Part shown: one piece after another, positions 23,167 through 34,648 of the stretch | How the letters are laid out: every line of letters starts with the position of its first letter | Numbering within the stretch: the stretch's first letter is position 1 | Origin: Oikopleura dioica | Taxonomy: Eukaryota > Chordata > Appendicularia > Copelata > Oikopleuridae | Length of the DNA stretch: 64,000 bases | Direction of reading: 5' to 3' | NCBI GenBank assembly: GCA_907165135.1 | Contig: OU015569.1 | Location: 1,116,001-1,180,000 of the forward strand | Translations under genes and position numbers: made by a program | Notes under the pieces: generated by a model | Databases searched by the model: none | Told to the model about the DNA's origin: nothing | Seen by the model: only the letters and a program-made list of their open reading frames with translations

Positions 23167-24841
23167 ATGCCTCTCACCACTCGTCAGTCCGAAGACCTAA
23201 AATCCGCCGTCGCCAGCTATTTACGGGAGCTTGGCGCCGATAAAGCATTCAACGCGTTTTTAGAAGAGCAAAATGTAAATAATGTAAGCTCGCATTCGCT
23301 CTCTTCTATCTTTTTCAAAGCTCTTCTTTTAGTCATCTGATAAAAAGTTTCACGGCTTGCTAGAGAAGAAATGGATCACTATTCCCAGGCTTCAGAAAAA
23401 GGTAAATTAGCGGTAGCAGAAGAGGATGAGGACTTTTGTTTCAGATAACTGATCTTGAACTACAATTAGAACAGGTGAAAAAAGAAGCGATCGGCGGCGG
23501 CTTCGCGCCAAGGGAGAAAAAAGACCAGTCCGAGTGGATTCCACGCGGCCCGGAGAAAGCCGAACTGCACGGACACAGAAGTCCAATCACCAGAACCATT
23601 TTCCATCCTCAATTCAGTCTACTCGTCACTGCTTCTGAAGACTCACAAATCAAGGTACGACAACTCTCCTTTCCTCCATTTTAAAGCGATCTAGATTTGG
23701 GATTCTGAAAGTGGCGAATATGAGAGGACGCTAAAAGGACATACAGACACCGTACAAGACCTCGCATTTGATTCCACGGGAAAATTACTAGGTAAAATCG
23801 CCAACTACTCGGTTCATTTGCTAAATAATTAATTGGTAGCTTCATGTTCCGCTGATCTAACAATTAAACTATGGAATTTTATCGACTACGAATGTATAAA
23901 ATCGCTGACAGGTAAGCACCAAAGCAGCAACTCTAGTTCATCGAAACTTTCAAGGCCACGATCATAATGTTTCGTCAGTGGCATTTCTTCCTTCTGGGGA
24001 TCATCTAGTCTCCTGCAGCAGAGATAAAACAATAAAACTTTGGGAAACAGCTACTGGGTAAGAAGCGAAAAAGCATTTCGGACGCAAGTAGAGCGTTTTT
24101 AGCTTCTGCGTTCACACTCTTTCTGGCCACGCCGAATGGATAAGAATGGTCAGGCCGAACGCCAATGGAACCCTCTTAGCTTCTTGCAGCAATGATCACT
24201 CGGTCAAAGTTTGGGACCTGGAGAAAAAGGTTGTCGCGAACACGCTCGGCGAAATGAAGTGAAACCGATTCTTTTAGGAAATAAGAGCGGATTTGCGAGC
24301 TCACGACAACGTCGTTGAATGCGTCGAATGGGCTCCTGAATCGTCATATGAATCTATAGCAAAATCAGTCAACTTAGACGCCAAATCCAAAGGAGGCCCG
24401 TTCTTGGTCTCTGGCTCTAGGGATAAAACAATCAAGGTTTGAATGCAAAAAAATACGAAAGTAACATGCCGCTCCGCTAGTTTTGGGACGTCACTTCTGG
24501 CATATGCTTATTGACTTTAAATGGACACGATAATTGGGTGCGGCAACTGCGTTTTCATCCTAAAGGTTTCTTCCAAAGGGTCCAAAATTGATTGAAATGT
24601 GGAATTTAGGAAAATATCTTCTCTCGTGTTCGGACGACAAGACGCTGCGGACGTGGCATATCGAAAATCAACGCAATCACAAAACGATCCATGCCCACAA
24701 TCACTTCGTCCAATCAATCGGTACTTACTTGTCCTATAGATTGTAGCCCTAACTCCTCAAATTCCAGATATTCATAAAACATGTACGTTCGCAGTCAGCG
24801 GCAGCGTGGACACCACAGCAAAGATCTGGGAATGCCGCTAA
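23167..24841 (+). CDS. PAFAH1B1: LIS1 / PAF acetylhydrolase 1b regulatory subunit
   Basis: LIS1 binds cytoplasmic dynein with NudE and regulates its force and cortical loading. The protein starts [19 protein letters not shown] with a LisH motif (residues about 8-40), followed by a short coiled coil ([14 protein letters not shown]) and seven WD40 repeats with clear GH..WD boundaries, e.g. [40 protein letters not shown] and [10 protein letters not shown], ending [16 protein letters not shown]. About 410 residues, the family length. It is split by roughly ten GT..AG introns, mostly 40-55 bp. AATAAA is at about 25026, so the 3' UTR is about 200 bp. Confidence 0.95.
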
Positions 24842-25840
24842 GACGAAAGCAAAACGAAAAAAGGACACATTATAAAGAAAAAAAATCAAGTTCATTCAAA
24901 AAGAATATTTTTGTGACTGTCATTTTACTGTAAATTCTACCCGTTGTCTCATATAAAACATAACGATTACACTTCCGAAAGAAAAAAAAAAGAAAATTTT
25001 CAAAAGAAAGAAAACATTATTTGTGAATAAATTTCAACCAAAAAAAAAACAATCTTATCAGCTATTAAAAACTAATCTAGCGAGGACCCCATTCGTTATC
25101 ACTTGTATCCACTATTTTGGAATAGACAAAATTGCCATACATTCCGAGTTTTAGGTTACGAGGCTTCTCAATAATTTCAACTTATTATCTGCATTACTAC
25201 TTTAAAAATCAGCATCTGTGATCAACTTGAGCATGTCTATTCAAACCGTAGATCGCAAAACAAAACAAAAACAACGATCCTTCTCAAACAGTCCTAAACC
25301 ATTTTACAGAAAAATGACAATAAACTTTTCCAATGTATAACTTAGACAATTTTGTTTTTCTGCGACTCCAAGTCCCAGAAAACGAGAAAGAGAATTGAAC
25401 CAATTCTTGTTGCATTTTCACCCATCATACTATTTACTTCAGTGTTTTTATTAAATACTAACACCGCTACTTGTATAGCTTCACTTTCCCTTTTTCGTAT
25501 TGATTATTTGTCGATACTTTTCTAGCTTTTTTTTCTAAAAATATAATTCTTAATAATAAATTCTCAAAGTACCTTCATTCATAAAAAAAACTCACCGAAC
25601 GTGCTTAAAATTCAAAACTTGCTAAATTGAATTTAGTTACTAAAAATACTTTCATCTTCATTTTAATTCTACTACGCTTCTGGCCAAGTTTCTTGGTATG
25701 GCAGCGTTTCAATGTCCCGCTACATGTACCTATTTCATATTTGCTAGCCTGTTCTATTGACTGATTATTAAAAAAATAACGTTCGAAATTTTAATATTTT
25801 TAAACGACATCTCCAAACGAACTCCATTCAGATTTTCGCG
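24842..25840. other. AT-rich intergenic region
   Basis: About 1 kb with several A homopolymers, the LIS1 3' UTR in its first 200 bp, and no frame of coding character. It separates LIS1 from the next plus-strand gene cluster and probably holds the promoter of that cluster. Confidence 0.4.
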
Positions 25841-27203
25841 ATGGGAAAGAAGCCAGAAGCAGGAACGCCAAAAGCGTTGTCCAACCAGATGAAGTCGAAG
25901 GGAATGCAAAAGCTGCGTTTCTACTGCCAGCTCTGTCAGAAGCAATGCCGCGACGAGAACGGTTTCAAATGCCATCTCATGTCAGAGGTAAACTAGTTCG
26001 TTTCAACTTTGAACTAACGAAAGAGATAAGGGTCATCAACGGCAGATGCTTTTGTGTGCGGATGATCCAGGCCATTTGAATAAAGTAACGTCCGAATTCT
26101 CGGCAGACTTTCTCGGCGGTTTCCTTCAAATCCTGCGCCTCTGCTACGCCGGGCAGCGGGTCTCTGCGAACAAAGTCTACCAAGACTACATCTCCGATCG
26201 GAACCACACTCACATGAATGCGACGCGCTGGCACACGCTTTCCGGCTTCGTCCAATGGCTCGGCAAAACTGGCTACTGCAAGATTGACTTTGTCGAAGAG
26301 AAGAACCAGTGGTTCCTCGAGTACGTGGATAACTCGCCAGAGACGCTGCAGCGTAAGGCGGAACAGGAGAAGCTCAAGAAAGCGCGGAAAGACGACATGG
26401 AGCGGCAGCAGGACGCGATTGCCCAAATGATTGAACGAGGAAAGCAGCGCGAAGTTGAAAAGGGCCTTGCTCTTCCTGAAAGCGTGGCGACAGAACTGAA
26501 GCGCGACGATTCCGACGCGCCGATCAAAGTCAACTTGGGATTGAAGAAACTGACGCAAAGCTCAGCCCTGAAAAGCGTGAACCCTTTCGAAAACTTGAAA
26601 CGGAAAGCGATTGAAAACGCGATTGAAAAGAAGAAGGCGATCAAGCAAGAGCCGGGAAAGACGAGCATGATGGAGCAGATTCGCCGCGCAGAGCAATCCA
26701 TGAAGAGACCGAAACTCGAACCCGATATTAAGACGGAGCCTGATATCAAACAAGAACCGGGTGTTGAGGCAAAACCGAAGGTCAAGGAAGAACCTGGGAG
26801 CGAAAAGGCGCCCGAAGAGAAATGGATCCATAAGAATATCGTCGTTAAAGTCATGAATAAAAAGCTGGGAGAAAATTTCTACAAGCAAAAAGGTCTCAGA
26901 ATGAGTTGAAACTTGAAATTATTGAAATTGGTTTTAGGCTTCATCCAAAAGACAGAAGACTTCATGGCAGTGGTGAAGATGCTCGAGAGTGGGAAGCGTG
27001 CGAAGATTGATCAGGTTGATCTGGACACGGTCATCCCAAGTGTCGGCCGAGAGGTCGTCATTTTAGTAGGGAAATATCGAGGCGAGATCGCAACGCTCAA
27101 AGAAATCCACCAGAGCAAGTTCAAAGCAACTGTCAAATTCGGCGACAAATACCGCGACTTTCCATACGAACACATATCCAAGTATTATTCCAACGAGAAA
27201 TAA
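25841..27203 (+). CDS. KIN: KIN17 DNA/RNA-binding protein
   Basis: Kin17 is a nuclear protein linked to DNA repair, replication and splicing. It starts MGKKPEAGTPKALSNQMKSK and carries a single C2H2 zinc finger FYCQLCQKQCRDENGFKCH..SEGH. The conserved winged-helix-like domain follows (YISDRNHTHMNATRWHTL.., ..FVQWLGKTGYCKIDF). The middle is Lys/Glu-rich with repeated KTEPDIKQEP units, and the C-terminal tandem SH3-like (KOW) region holds LDTVIPSVGREVVILVGKYRG. About 430 residues, near the family norm. Three exons. The start follows a CATTCAG acceptor, consistent with trans-splicing. It heads a run of four plus-strand genes with gaps of 112-129 bp. Confidence 0.93.
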
Positions 27204-27315
27204 TAATGAACCGCTTCATCCCTGTTTCTTAAAATCTTCTTCGCTGCCAATATTCTTTTGAAAATTATGTAAATTACGCAAAAAGTGAAAGCAATCAATA
27301 ATCTTCAGATCTGAT

Positions 27316-28292
27316 ATGGCTGCGCTTCCTCCGAAATACAAGCCGATTCTGAATGCATTCAGAACAGCGCAACAGTTTGAGAAAAAAGACACAGTTGTTG
27401 CTTACTGGTCGAGGTAATTTAGACTCAATATTGCGGCGTCTTATTAAATCGAGAATAGGTTTTATTGCGTTCAAGAGGCGATGAAGATCGATTCGAAAGA
27501 CAAAGATGGGCGAATGTGGATTCTATCGCAAATGGACTGGCTCGAGCAGGTGAAGAAGGCGCACGCAGAAAACGAGGCGATTACCCAGGAAGTAGTCGGC
27601 CAAGCTCATTTTGAAAATGCAACACTGGCATTATTCGCGCGAGCAGATGCAATGGACCGCGCCGCACAATTCACAGCAAATCTGCCAAAAGTAAATAAAC
27701 TTGTGAAAATGCAAATAATCATTGAAAAATTCTGATAAGATCTTCGCTATGACCGCTTCACTCATCAATATCATGACAATCTTCGGCGAGGTATCTGAAG
27801 ACTGGGCGGAAAAGAAGAAATATGCGCTTTACAAAACGGTTGACATCACGAAATGTCTCAAAGAAGGAAGACAACCTGTGCCCGGTCCTCCAGGCGGTTT
27901 TCAGGGTTCGTTGATCATTATTTTGACTTGTGATATCGGATTTTAAAGATGAGGAAGACGAGCTCGATCAGCTCGGCGTAGAAGATACTCCTTCCTCCTC
28001 ATACGTACCGCCGCAAGAGCCAAGCACGAGCAGTTTTCAGCCGCCAGCAGAGCCAACTTTCACCCCTCCCGTCGTGCCCGAAGCCGCTCCTCGTAGTGTG
28101 CCTACTCCTAAGGCCGAGCCAGCTCCCGCTGCTGTGAATCCAATCGCAGGATTCCGCCCGGACCAAGCTCAAATCGACAAAGCCTCGAAGAACGCAAAAT
28201 TTGCCATTTCGTCGTTGACATACGACGATGTGCCGGGTGCAATCAGTTTCCTTCAAAAATCACTCCGACTTCTTCAAACTGGCCAAGAATAA
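27316..28292 (+). CDS. VTA1: VTA1/LIP5, VPS4 cofactor
   Basis: VTA1 activates the AAA ATPase VPS4 in ESCRT-III disassembly. The N-terminal tandem MIT-like domain is evident (MAALPPKYKPILNAFRTAQQ.., ..FYCVQEAMKIDS.., ..ITQEVVGQAHFEN..). A Pro-rich linker of about 90 residues follows (PSSSYVPPQEPSTSSFQPP). The C-terminal VSL region, which binds VPS4, is ASKNAKFAISSLTYDDVPGA. About 290 residues. Introns are 40-60 bp. The start lies 7 bp after an ATCTTCAG acceptor and 112 bp after the KIN stop, so co-transcription is likely. Confidence 0.93.
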
Positions 28293-28409
28293 TTCCTCTC
28301 CTTTCGTTCAAATCCAACACAGAAATTATTCCCTTCTTTCTATTTCTAGAACAGCGCTTGTTTTGCAAGCTGAAATTCATTATTGCATTCAGTTAGAAAA
28401 AAGTCGAAA

Positions 28410-29669
28410 ATGGCGAACGAGGAGAGGCACTGTTTCATTACTGAGTGGTACGACACTCATGCTGAAATTCGGCGAAGATACCAGCTCATGCGATACCCAG
28501 TGAGTTTTGCTTCTTCGGGCTGAGATGATTTTGATTTTTAGGATAAAACCATTACAATGTACGACATCAAAAACCGAAGAAAGTTCCTCAGCCGAACCGC
28601 GATGTCTGACATCCCAGAGAAACTTTTCATTGGCACCAAGTTAAATATTCACAGCAGGCAGCACACAATTGTTGCATATGGTGACGATAAGACTGAAACT
28701 GTAAGCTCTCGTGTACCAGAATCATTTATAAACGGCATTTCAGGATCACTCCGGGCTCAACGAAGCGATCCTCTTCGTCTTTCCCGAATCGAAATGGAAC
28801 GCAGTTGGAGATGTCTTGAACAATGTCTACAAAAACGGACTCAAGATAACAAACGTAAAATCGCTTCACCTGAATAAAGATTGCGCTGAAATCGCCGGTT
28901 TCGAAGGACGAGCTCTCGCCATGGCTGTTCAAGGTTTGTCTCTAGCCTTGTTTCATTTTTCTTTACCGTTTCTTCAGGCAATGATTCATTCGCTCTTATG
29001 AGCAAGTGCACTAACCCAGCTGACGTTGGCTACGTTTCTACTGACAAGGAGGCAGTCCCAAGGTGCGTTTTTAATTCCCCAAAGCGCCTGTTTAACTTCG
29101 TCTTTAGACACTTGGAATCATTCTTCAGCGATATTTCCATGCAGAGCACTTCTCTTCGAAATGAACAGTGCACTTGCGCCGTAATCAAACCATCATTCCT
29201 TCATCGATCCGGAGAAATTATCAACGCCATTGAGAAAGCTGGTAAGTGCGCATTTATAATGCACGATTTTATCGTTTGTTTAGGCTTTCAGATCACCGCC
29301 ATGAGATTGAACTCGTTGGATAGAAAAGAAGTCGAGGAGTTTTACGAAGTTTACAGAGATGTCGTCACAGAGTACACTGGAATGGTGGACGAACTCAGCT
29401 CCGGGCCCAGTCTGGCTCTTGAGATTTCCACGATTCCCGAAGGAGAACATACGGTACTTGCGACATGGCTTTTCGGACTTAGATTTGCAGCACTTGTTTA
29501 GAGATTCCGCGAGTTCTGCGGCCCAGTTGACCCCAAAGTCGCAGCGGCTATTCGACCAGGAACCCTGCGCGCGATCTTCGGCATCAATCGCATCAAGAAC
29601 GCCATCCACTGCACTGATTTGGACACTGACGGAGCCTTCGAATCAAACTACATGTTCAACGTTCTATAA
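28410..29669 (+). CDS. NME7: Nucleoside diphosphate kinase 7 homologue, first NDK domain degenerate
   Basis: NME7 is a centrosomal and axonemal protein associated with the gamma-tubulin ring complex. The N-terminal DM10 domain is clear: CFITEWYDTHAEIRRRYQLM, then TMYDIKNRRKFLSRT and DLFIG-like KLFIGTKLNIHSRQ. The C-terminal NDK domain is well kept: CAVIKPSFLHRSGEIINAIE, EEFYEVYRDVVTEYTGMV, FREFCGPVDPKVAAAIRPGT and NAIHCTD with the catalytic His. The region in between, where family members have the first NDK domain, retains the length (about 100 residues) but shows no KPDA motif and no NAxHG motif, so it is probably inactive. About 375 residues. The start follows a GCATTCAG acceptor, 117 bp after VTA1. 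Confidence 0.9.
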
Positions 29670-29798
29670 GCTTCCTTCGACCACACGTGCCTCATGCTTT
29701 ACATAATCACACAATTATTTTCACTACTTTCTATATTATTTTTATAATAAAACTAAATCTTAAAAGAGAAAATCGAATTATCACGTGTTTGTTTTCAG

Positions 29799-31165
29799 AT
29801 GAGCTTCTTCGGATTCGGGAGGCCAGCGGACGTTTCGATAAGGTTGTCTGATGAAAGCACGCGGCGCAGGGTCTTGCATAATGTCTCAGATAGAAGTAAC
29901 CAGCAGCAGTGCGTCGACGGGTTAATTGAAGTGTTTTAGAAAAAGAGCCCTTGTTGCTCTACTACGACGGAGAAACCATCGCTGGCATGGTTGACGTCAA
30001 CTTAAAAAAGTCAAACGTGAAAAAAGTTGATCACAAGGTTTGCTAACACTCGAAGGAGACAACTTTTTTATTGTTCATTTCGGCAGGGAATTCGCGTTGA
30101 AGTCACTGGTCAGATTGAATTGTTCAACGATCGAGGGAACACCCATGACTTCCTGTTTCTCGTCAAACACTTGGCCGGTCCAGAGTCACTAACGAGCGAC
30201 AGGTCGTACGAATTCGAGTTTCCAAACGTTGAAAAGCCTCACGAAAGCTATCATGGAACGAATGTTCGATTACGCTACTTTGTCAAGGCTACTGTCATGC
30301 GTGGGATGGCACAGCCAAATATAAGTAAGCCTTTTCTATGCGCTTATTTACATGTAATTGATGAAATATTCTAGCCCAGGAGCTTGAGTTTGTCGTCCAC
30401 ATGCTCAGCGCATATCCCAATGTGCCTAACCCTCTCAAAATGGAGGTGAGTCATTCATATTGGGCCCAATGCTAATGTTATCATGATTTATTCAGGTTGG
30501 CATTGAGGACTCTCTTCATATCGAGTTTGAGTACAACAAATCCAGATATCATTTGGATGAGGCGATCATCGGTAATTGCTGTCATTCGACTTTAAATTCA
30601 CTTTTTTCCAAGGGAAAATTTCTTTTATTCTTGTGCGCGTCAAGATCAAACACATGGAGATCGACTTGATCCGAAGGGAACAAACAGGCAGCGGTCCATC
30701 CAACTACATGGAGCAAGAGTCCATCGGCAAATACGAAATCATGGACGGCGGGCCGGCCAAAGGCGAAGTCATTCCCATCAGATTGTTCCTCAAATCTTTC
30801 CAAGGGCAGCCAACAATGAAGGTGCCTTACTAACCTTTGTTCCGCCTAGTTTTATATTTTTATAGGAAGTGGCGAAGAAATTCTCTGTAAGGTACTTTCT
30901 GAACTTGGTCCTAGTTGACGAAGAGGACCGCCGCTACTTCAAACAACAGGTGACTGATTTTCTGATCCCCTTTTCGATTAAATGAATTCAGGAGATCACC
31001 CTCTGGAGAAAAGCGTATCTAAATGAGAACCGTATTCCAACAAATCAGTTTATATCCTCACAGCTTCCAAATGGCAATTTTGTGAACGAGAAGGCAGAGC
31101 AGCCTCCCGTTGACGACGATAAATCAGCGCTAGTGGCCTCTGAAGCGCCCGAAGCAGCATTCTAA
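29799..31165 (+). CDS. VPS26A: Retromer subunit VPS26
   Basis: VPS26 is the arrestin-fold subunit of retromer, which retrieves cargo from endosomes with VPS35 and VPS29. The sequence runs [16 protein letters not shown].., [71 protein letters not shown] and [20 protein letters not shown], all family landmarks. It ends in a divergent acidic tail EAPEAAF. About 385 residues. Whether it corresponds to VPS26A or B cannot be told; it probably predates that split. The ATG directly follows a GTTTTCAG acceptor, 129 bp after the NME7 stop. Confidence 0.94.
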
Positions 31166-32161
31166 GTTTCACCTACGTTTTGCCATGTCGAACTAGCCTA
31201 GGCCGCAGTTTCAAACCGCTCAAGCTCATTATCAAATTGTCAAAAAATATTCCTAGCTGATGGATAATGAAACAATGTCCCTAGATTAGCTTTATTTTCT
31301 CAGTTATCGAGTTTCATTTTCAATTTCAAGAACTGTCAAAATTCAGCAATTATCCAGCTTATTTTCTATTTATTTGATTCTGCATTTAAAATCATCAATT
31401 TATTCTATTATTCGAGAACTTAGTGCAATCATCAAAAGATCGAGTTCACACACCTCCAATTTTGCCTATCACCTTATCCGAGCCCGTTTCTTCTCACTGG
31501 TCTATTCTTTTATTCCTAGAATTCCTTACTATATTCATACTTGCTCGGCAACTTCAATTGAACATTGATAGACTCCATATGCTCACATGTTTACCGGTTT
31601 CTGTAAATAAATGCCCATTTCATTCATTTGCTCCTTATTTTGAACACCTTTCTATAATAATACACTAAAACTTCTTATTTAGAATGAGTACCGGTCAATG
31701 TAAACCGTTGGGCTATGCCGAAAAAGTATTGGAAAAGAACAGGAAGAGGCCAGTCTGGATGCCAACAATAGTACGATCAACATGGCCCAGATAGACATGG
31801 TCCTCTTCGAAAAAACCACCTAAAATGATTTTACTGTTCTATTTCCTCACTTTTTTTCTGCACTACCTGAGCATTTTTTTTTCGATGAAGGTTCCCACTG
31901 CTCCCCCCCCTCTTGGCTGAAAGTAAGTAAGTGTTTTGGCTCGGTAGGGGGCCCAGTGTAGTAGGAACCTTCATCGAAAAAACCACCTACTAGGTGCGTA
32001 ATGCCTTGGTTTTTTCGATGAAACCGACATCGAAAAAACCACCTATTTTTGTCGGCAAAAACCGAATACTGACCTGCTAAAGGCGCATATAATCGGTTGC
32101 GCCTAGTAATAAACTTCATTTACAATCTTAATGATTCCTAACCTTCAATTTTTAGAGTCGA
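31166..32161. other. Intergenic region with hairpin repeat
   Basis: About 1 kb between VPS26 and SNRNP27. The left half is AT-rich, including the VPS26 3' UTR. The right half contains the hairpin/short-repeat block at 31808-32045, described separately. No coding frame is supported. Confidence 0.4.
31808..32045. repeat. Foldback block with TCGAAAAAACCACCTA motifs
   Basis: The motif TCGAAAAAACCACCTA occurs at about 31808, 31974 and 32031 and in inverted form near 32012. Within the block a perfect 19 bp inverted repeat (TTTTTTCGATGAAGGTTCC at 31877-31895, complement at 31964-31982) can form a hairpin with a C-rich/G-rich inner stem. It is probably a small decayed transposon; no target duplication identified. 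Confidence 0.55.
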
Positions 32162-32854
32162 ATGGGTCGAAGATCCCGATCACGGTCTCGCGATCGCGAC
32201 AGGGACAGAAAACGTAAAAAACACAAGAAACGCTCAAGGTCTCGTTCAAGAGAGCGCAAGCGTGAACGGAAAGAGCGTCGCCGCGATAGAAGGTTCACAT
32301 TTTCTTCTTTTTGCTTGTTTTAACACCCATTTCAATAGATCAAGAACACGATCTCGAAGTCCAGTAAAATCAAAGAAATCGGAAGCAATCGTCATTCGAA
32401 GCCGCTCTAACTCGCCCGATGTTCAAATTATGAAAACAGAGAAGGCCCCGGTTCAAGACTCTTCTGCGGATCTTGGCGCGTATGCAAAACTGTTCTCCAA
32501 GTCAAAAGTATGCATTGCCAACCATTCCTCCCTTTATTGCCTTTTAGGAACTTGAAGAAGAACGAAAACGGATGAAGGAAGCGTCGGAAAGAGTTCTGAG
32601 TGAAAAAGAAGCCCTTCTTGCTCCTTTATCAAATGAGAAGTCGGAAGAAGAAATGATGGCTGAGATGATGGGCTTCTCAAACTTTGATACCACTCAGAAT
32701 AAAGGTTTTCTACAAACAGCTAGAGCCAAAAGTTTACCATTTCCTAGGGCATGAGGACAACGACGTAGGAGAGAGCCGCTGCATCAAACAGCGAAAGTAC
32801 CGACAATATATGAACAGGAGGGGCGGCTTCAATCGTCCGCTTGACTCTATGTAA
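32162..32854 (+). CDS. SNRNP27: U4/U6.U5 tri-snRNP 27 kDa protein
   Basis: A component of the spliceosomal tri-snRNP. The N-terminus is an RS/RD-rich domain (MGRRSRSRSRDRDRDRKRKK), followed by a charged helix and the conserved C-terminal block: EEEMMAEMMGFSNFDTTQNK, then after an intron QRKYRQYMNRRGGFNRPLDSM, nearly identical to the family signature. About 185 residues. The start follows an ATTTTTAG acceptor. The next gene starts 118 bp downstream on the same strand. Confidence 0.93.
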
Positions 32855-32972
32855 CCTTTGATAGAATAATTTTTCAATAATCCTGCCGACAATTTGCGTA
32901 TTTTGACTTTTTTCCTCTTTTCCAACTGACCTTTTGATCCTCTGATCTAAATTTAACAAGCGTATTTAGAAA

Positions 32973-33803
32973 ATGGGACTCTTTGGCTTCTTGAAAGGGA
33001 AGAAAAAGTCTTCCGAAGGGTCTGCCGACTATCCGAGGCAAGACGGAGGATATCCACAACAGCAGCAGCAGCAGTTTCAGCAGCCACCGCAAGAGCAGTT
33101 CGGCCAACCGCAAGGCTATCCTCAGCCAGGCTACGCTCCAGAAGGTTACGCTCAACAGGGATACCCTCAACAAGGCTATCCGCCTCAAGGCCATCCAGAA
33201 CATCAAGGATACCCTCAAGATCCTGGATTTCCTCAGCAACAGTTCCAGGGATATCCTCCACATGAAGAACACCGTCAAATCGACAATGTAGACCGAAATG
33301 ATTCGGGTAAACATGTCACCGTATCATTCTATATACATTTGTCGTATTACGTATGAAAAAAGAGCCCTCCGTACATATATTGTCATAGCTTGTCAGTACC
33401 AATTCAAGCCAGACGAAGAGACATATCGATGTCTTGACTGCGAGATAACTGAAGACTGCCCTGTTCTCTGCCGAAACTGTTTTGAAGGTAACGAAAGCGC
33501 ATATTTTCATGCATCCATTTAATAATTAAGCTTCGGAGCACAAGAACCATCGATGGGAAATGCTCCGAGACGAGGGTGGCGGATGGTGCGATTGTGGAGA
33601 CGGAACTGCTTGGCGTCAGCCTTTCGTTTTCTGTCAGTTCCACGCTCCCAAATACGAACAGCCTCAGCAAGATCCTGGTATGCCTTACCCAGTTGCCGGT
33701 GGAGACGTCGGTTACAAGTAAGCCTCGAGCGTCTTTGTACCAATTATCGACTTTTTCAAGCGCATCATACGGAAACCCACCACCATATGGCCAACAATAT
33801 TGA
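32973..33803 (+). CDS. Small UBR-box zinc-finger protein with Pro/Gln/Tyr-rich N-terminus
   Basis: Four exons give about 222 residues. Residues 1-12 ([12 protein letters not shown]) are basic; residues about 20-105 are a PQGY/GYPQQ low-complexity repeat region. Residues about 112-182 are a complete UBR-type zinc finger: [48 protein letters not shown], so all expected Cys/His ligands are present. [11 protein letters not shown] tail ends the protein. UBR boxes bind N-degrons in large E3 ligases such as UBR1/UBR2. Here there is no RING, HECT, PHD or ClpS-like N-domain, so the protein is not itself an obvious ligase; an adaptor or N-terminus-binding role is inferred. The gene sits between SNRNP27 and, two genes on, the E3 ligase MARCHF6. 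The start follows a TATTTAG acceptor. Confidence 0.82.
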
Positions 33804-34067
33804 ACTCCCACAGAAAATCAACACCGTCGATTCAACAACGACTAACCCCTCTTTTCTTCATCTTACTTGTATGCCGTGTTTAACTCTCATTTCTTAACGA
33901 CCGTTGCTAAACTAACCGTGCTTCTCCGATTGTAAATGTCCTTTCCTATTTCTTCAATTTGAATCCGAACGAAACTGTATTAAGCCTGTATACATTTCAA
34001 CTCGTTTCTTTTCCAGGAACTCATTTTATCGAATTCAACTCACTCGTGTTCTTTTAGAAATTGTGCA

Positions 34068-34478
34068 ATGCCGATTCTTGGCGACTTTGCGAAAGCTACG
34101 TTGAAGGCGGCAGTTGTACAAGCGGAAAATCGAAATCGGTTATTGGAGGAAGACTCCTGCTGGCGAGAACGCGAGAAAGAAAAAGATCCGAATCGCCCGA
34201 AAAATCGCTTCAAATTGGAAAAGGTCCGTCATCATTACTAAATAACCTTTGACGACAGATATTATTTCCAGGAAAGTCCAGAAAAGAGACGAAAGCGAAA
34301 ACAAGTTCTGCCAGCAAAAGAGATCGGCCCTGATCTGCCACCCGACCGCTACCGGTTCTTCAAAGCTCCTCCGAAAAAGAACGAAGAAGAAAAAGCATCG
34401 AGCGCCGAGAAACAAGGCACCAAAAAGTCCCGTAGTCGTTCAAGATCTCCCGTAAGAAGAAAGTCCCGCGAGAAATGA
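34068..34478 (+). CDS. Small basic protein with RS-rich tail, family unknown
   Basis: Two exons join across a 60 bp or so intron (GTCCGT..TTCCAG) into about 120 residues, starting MPILGDFAKATLKAAVVQ. The middle has a charged helix (REREKEKDPNRPKNRFKLEK) and the motif IGPDLPPDRYRFFKAPPK. The C-terminus is KKSRSRSRSPVRRKSREK, an RS-type tail. The RS tail and its place in a cluster with SNRNP27 suggest an RNA-processing role, but that is inference; I do not recognise the family. The start follows a TTCTTTTAG acceptor. Confidence 0.7.
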
Positions 34479-34648
34479 GCGACGGGTGCATATTCTTTTT
34501 ATTATCTTTTGCTGCCGAAAAGACACGCGTCTGTTATTTGTTTAGTCCTGAAAAATTTGACACTGAAACTCTGAAAGAATTCAGACAATATATTTGCATA
34601 CTTCAGCATGCTCATAACGAGGTAGTCAAAAACAAAAAAAAAGCAATC

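Noticed and set aside
26273-26888. Long minus-strand frames opposite KIN17
   Set aside because: They overlap an unambiguous conserved plus-strand gene and show no domain of their own.
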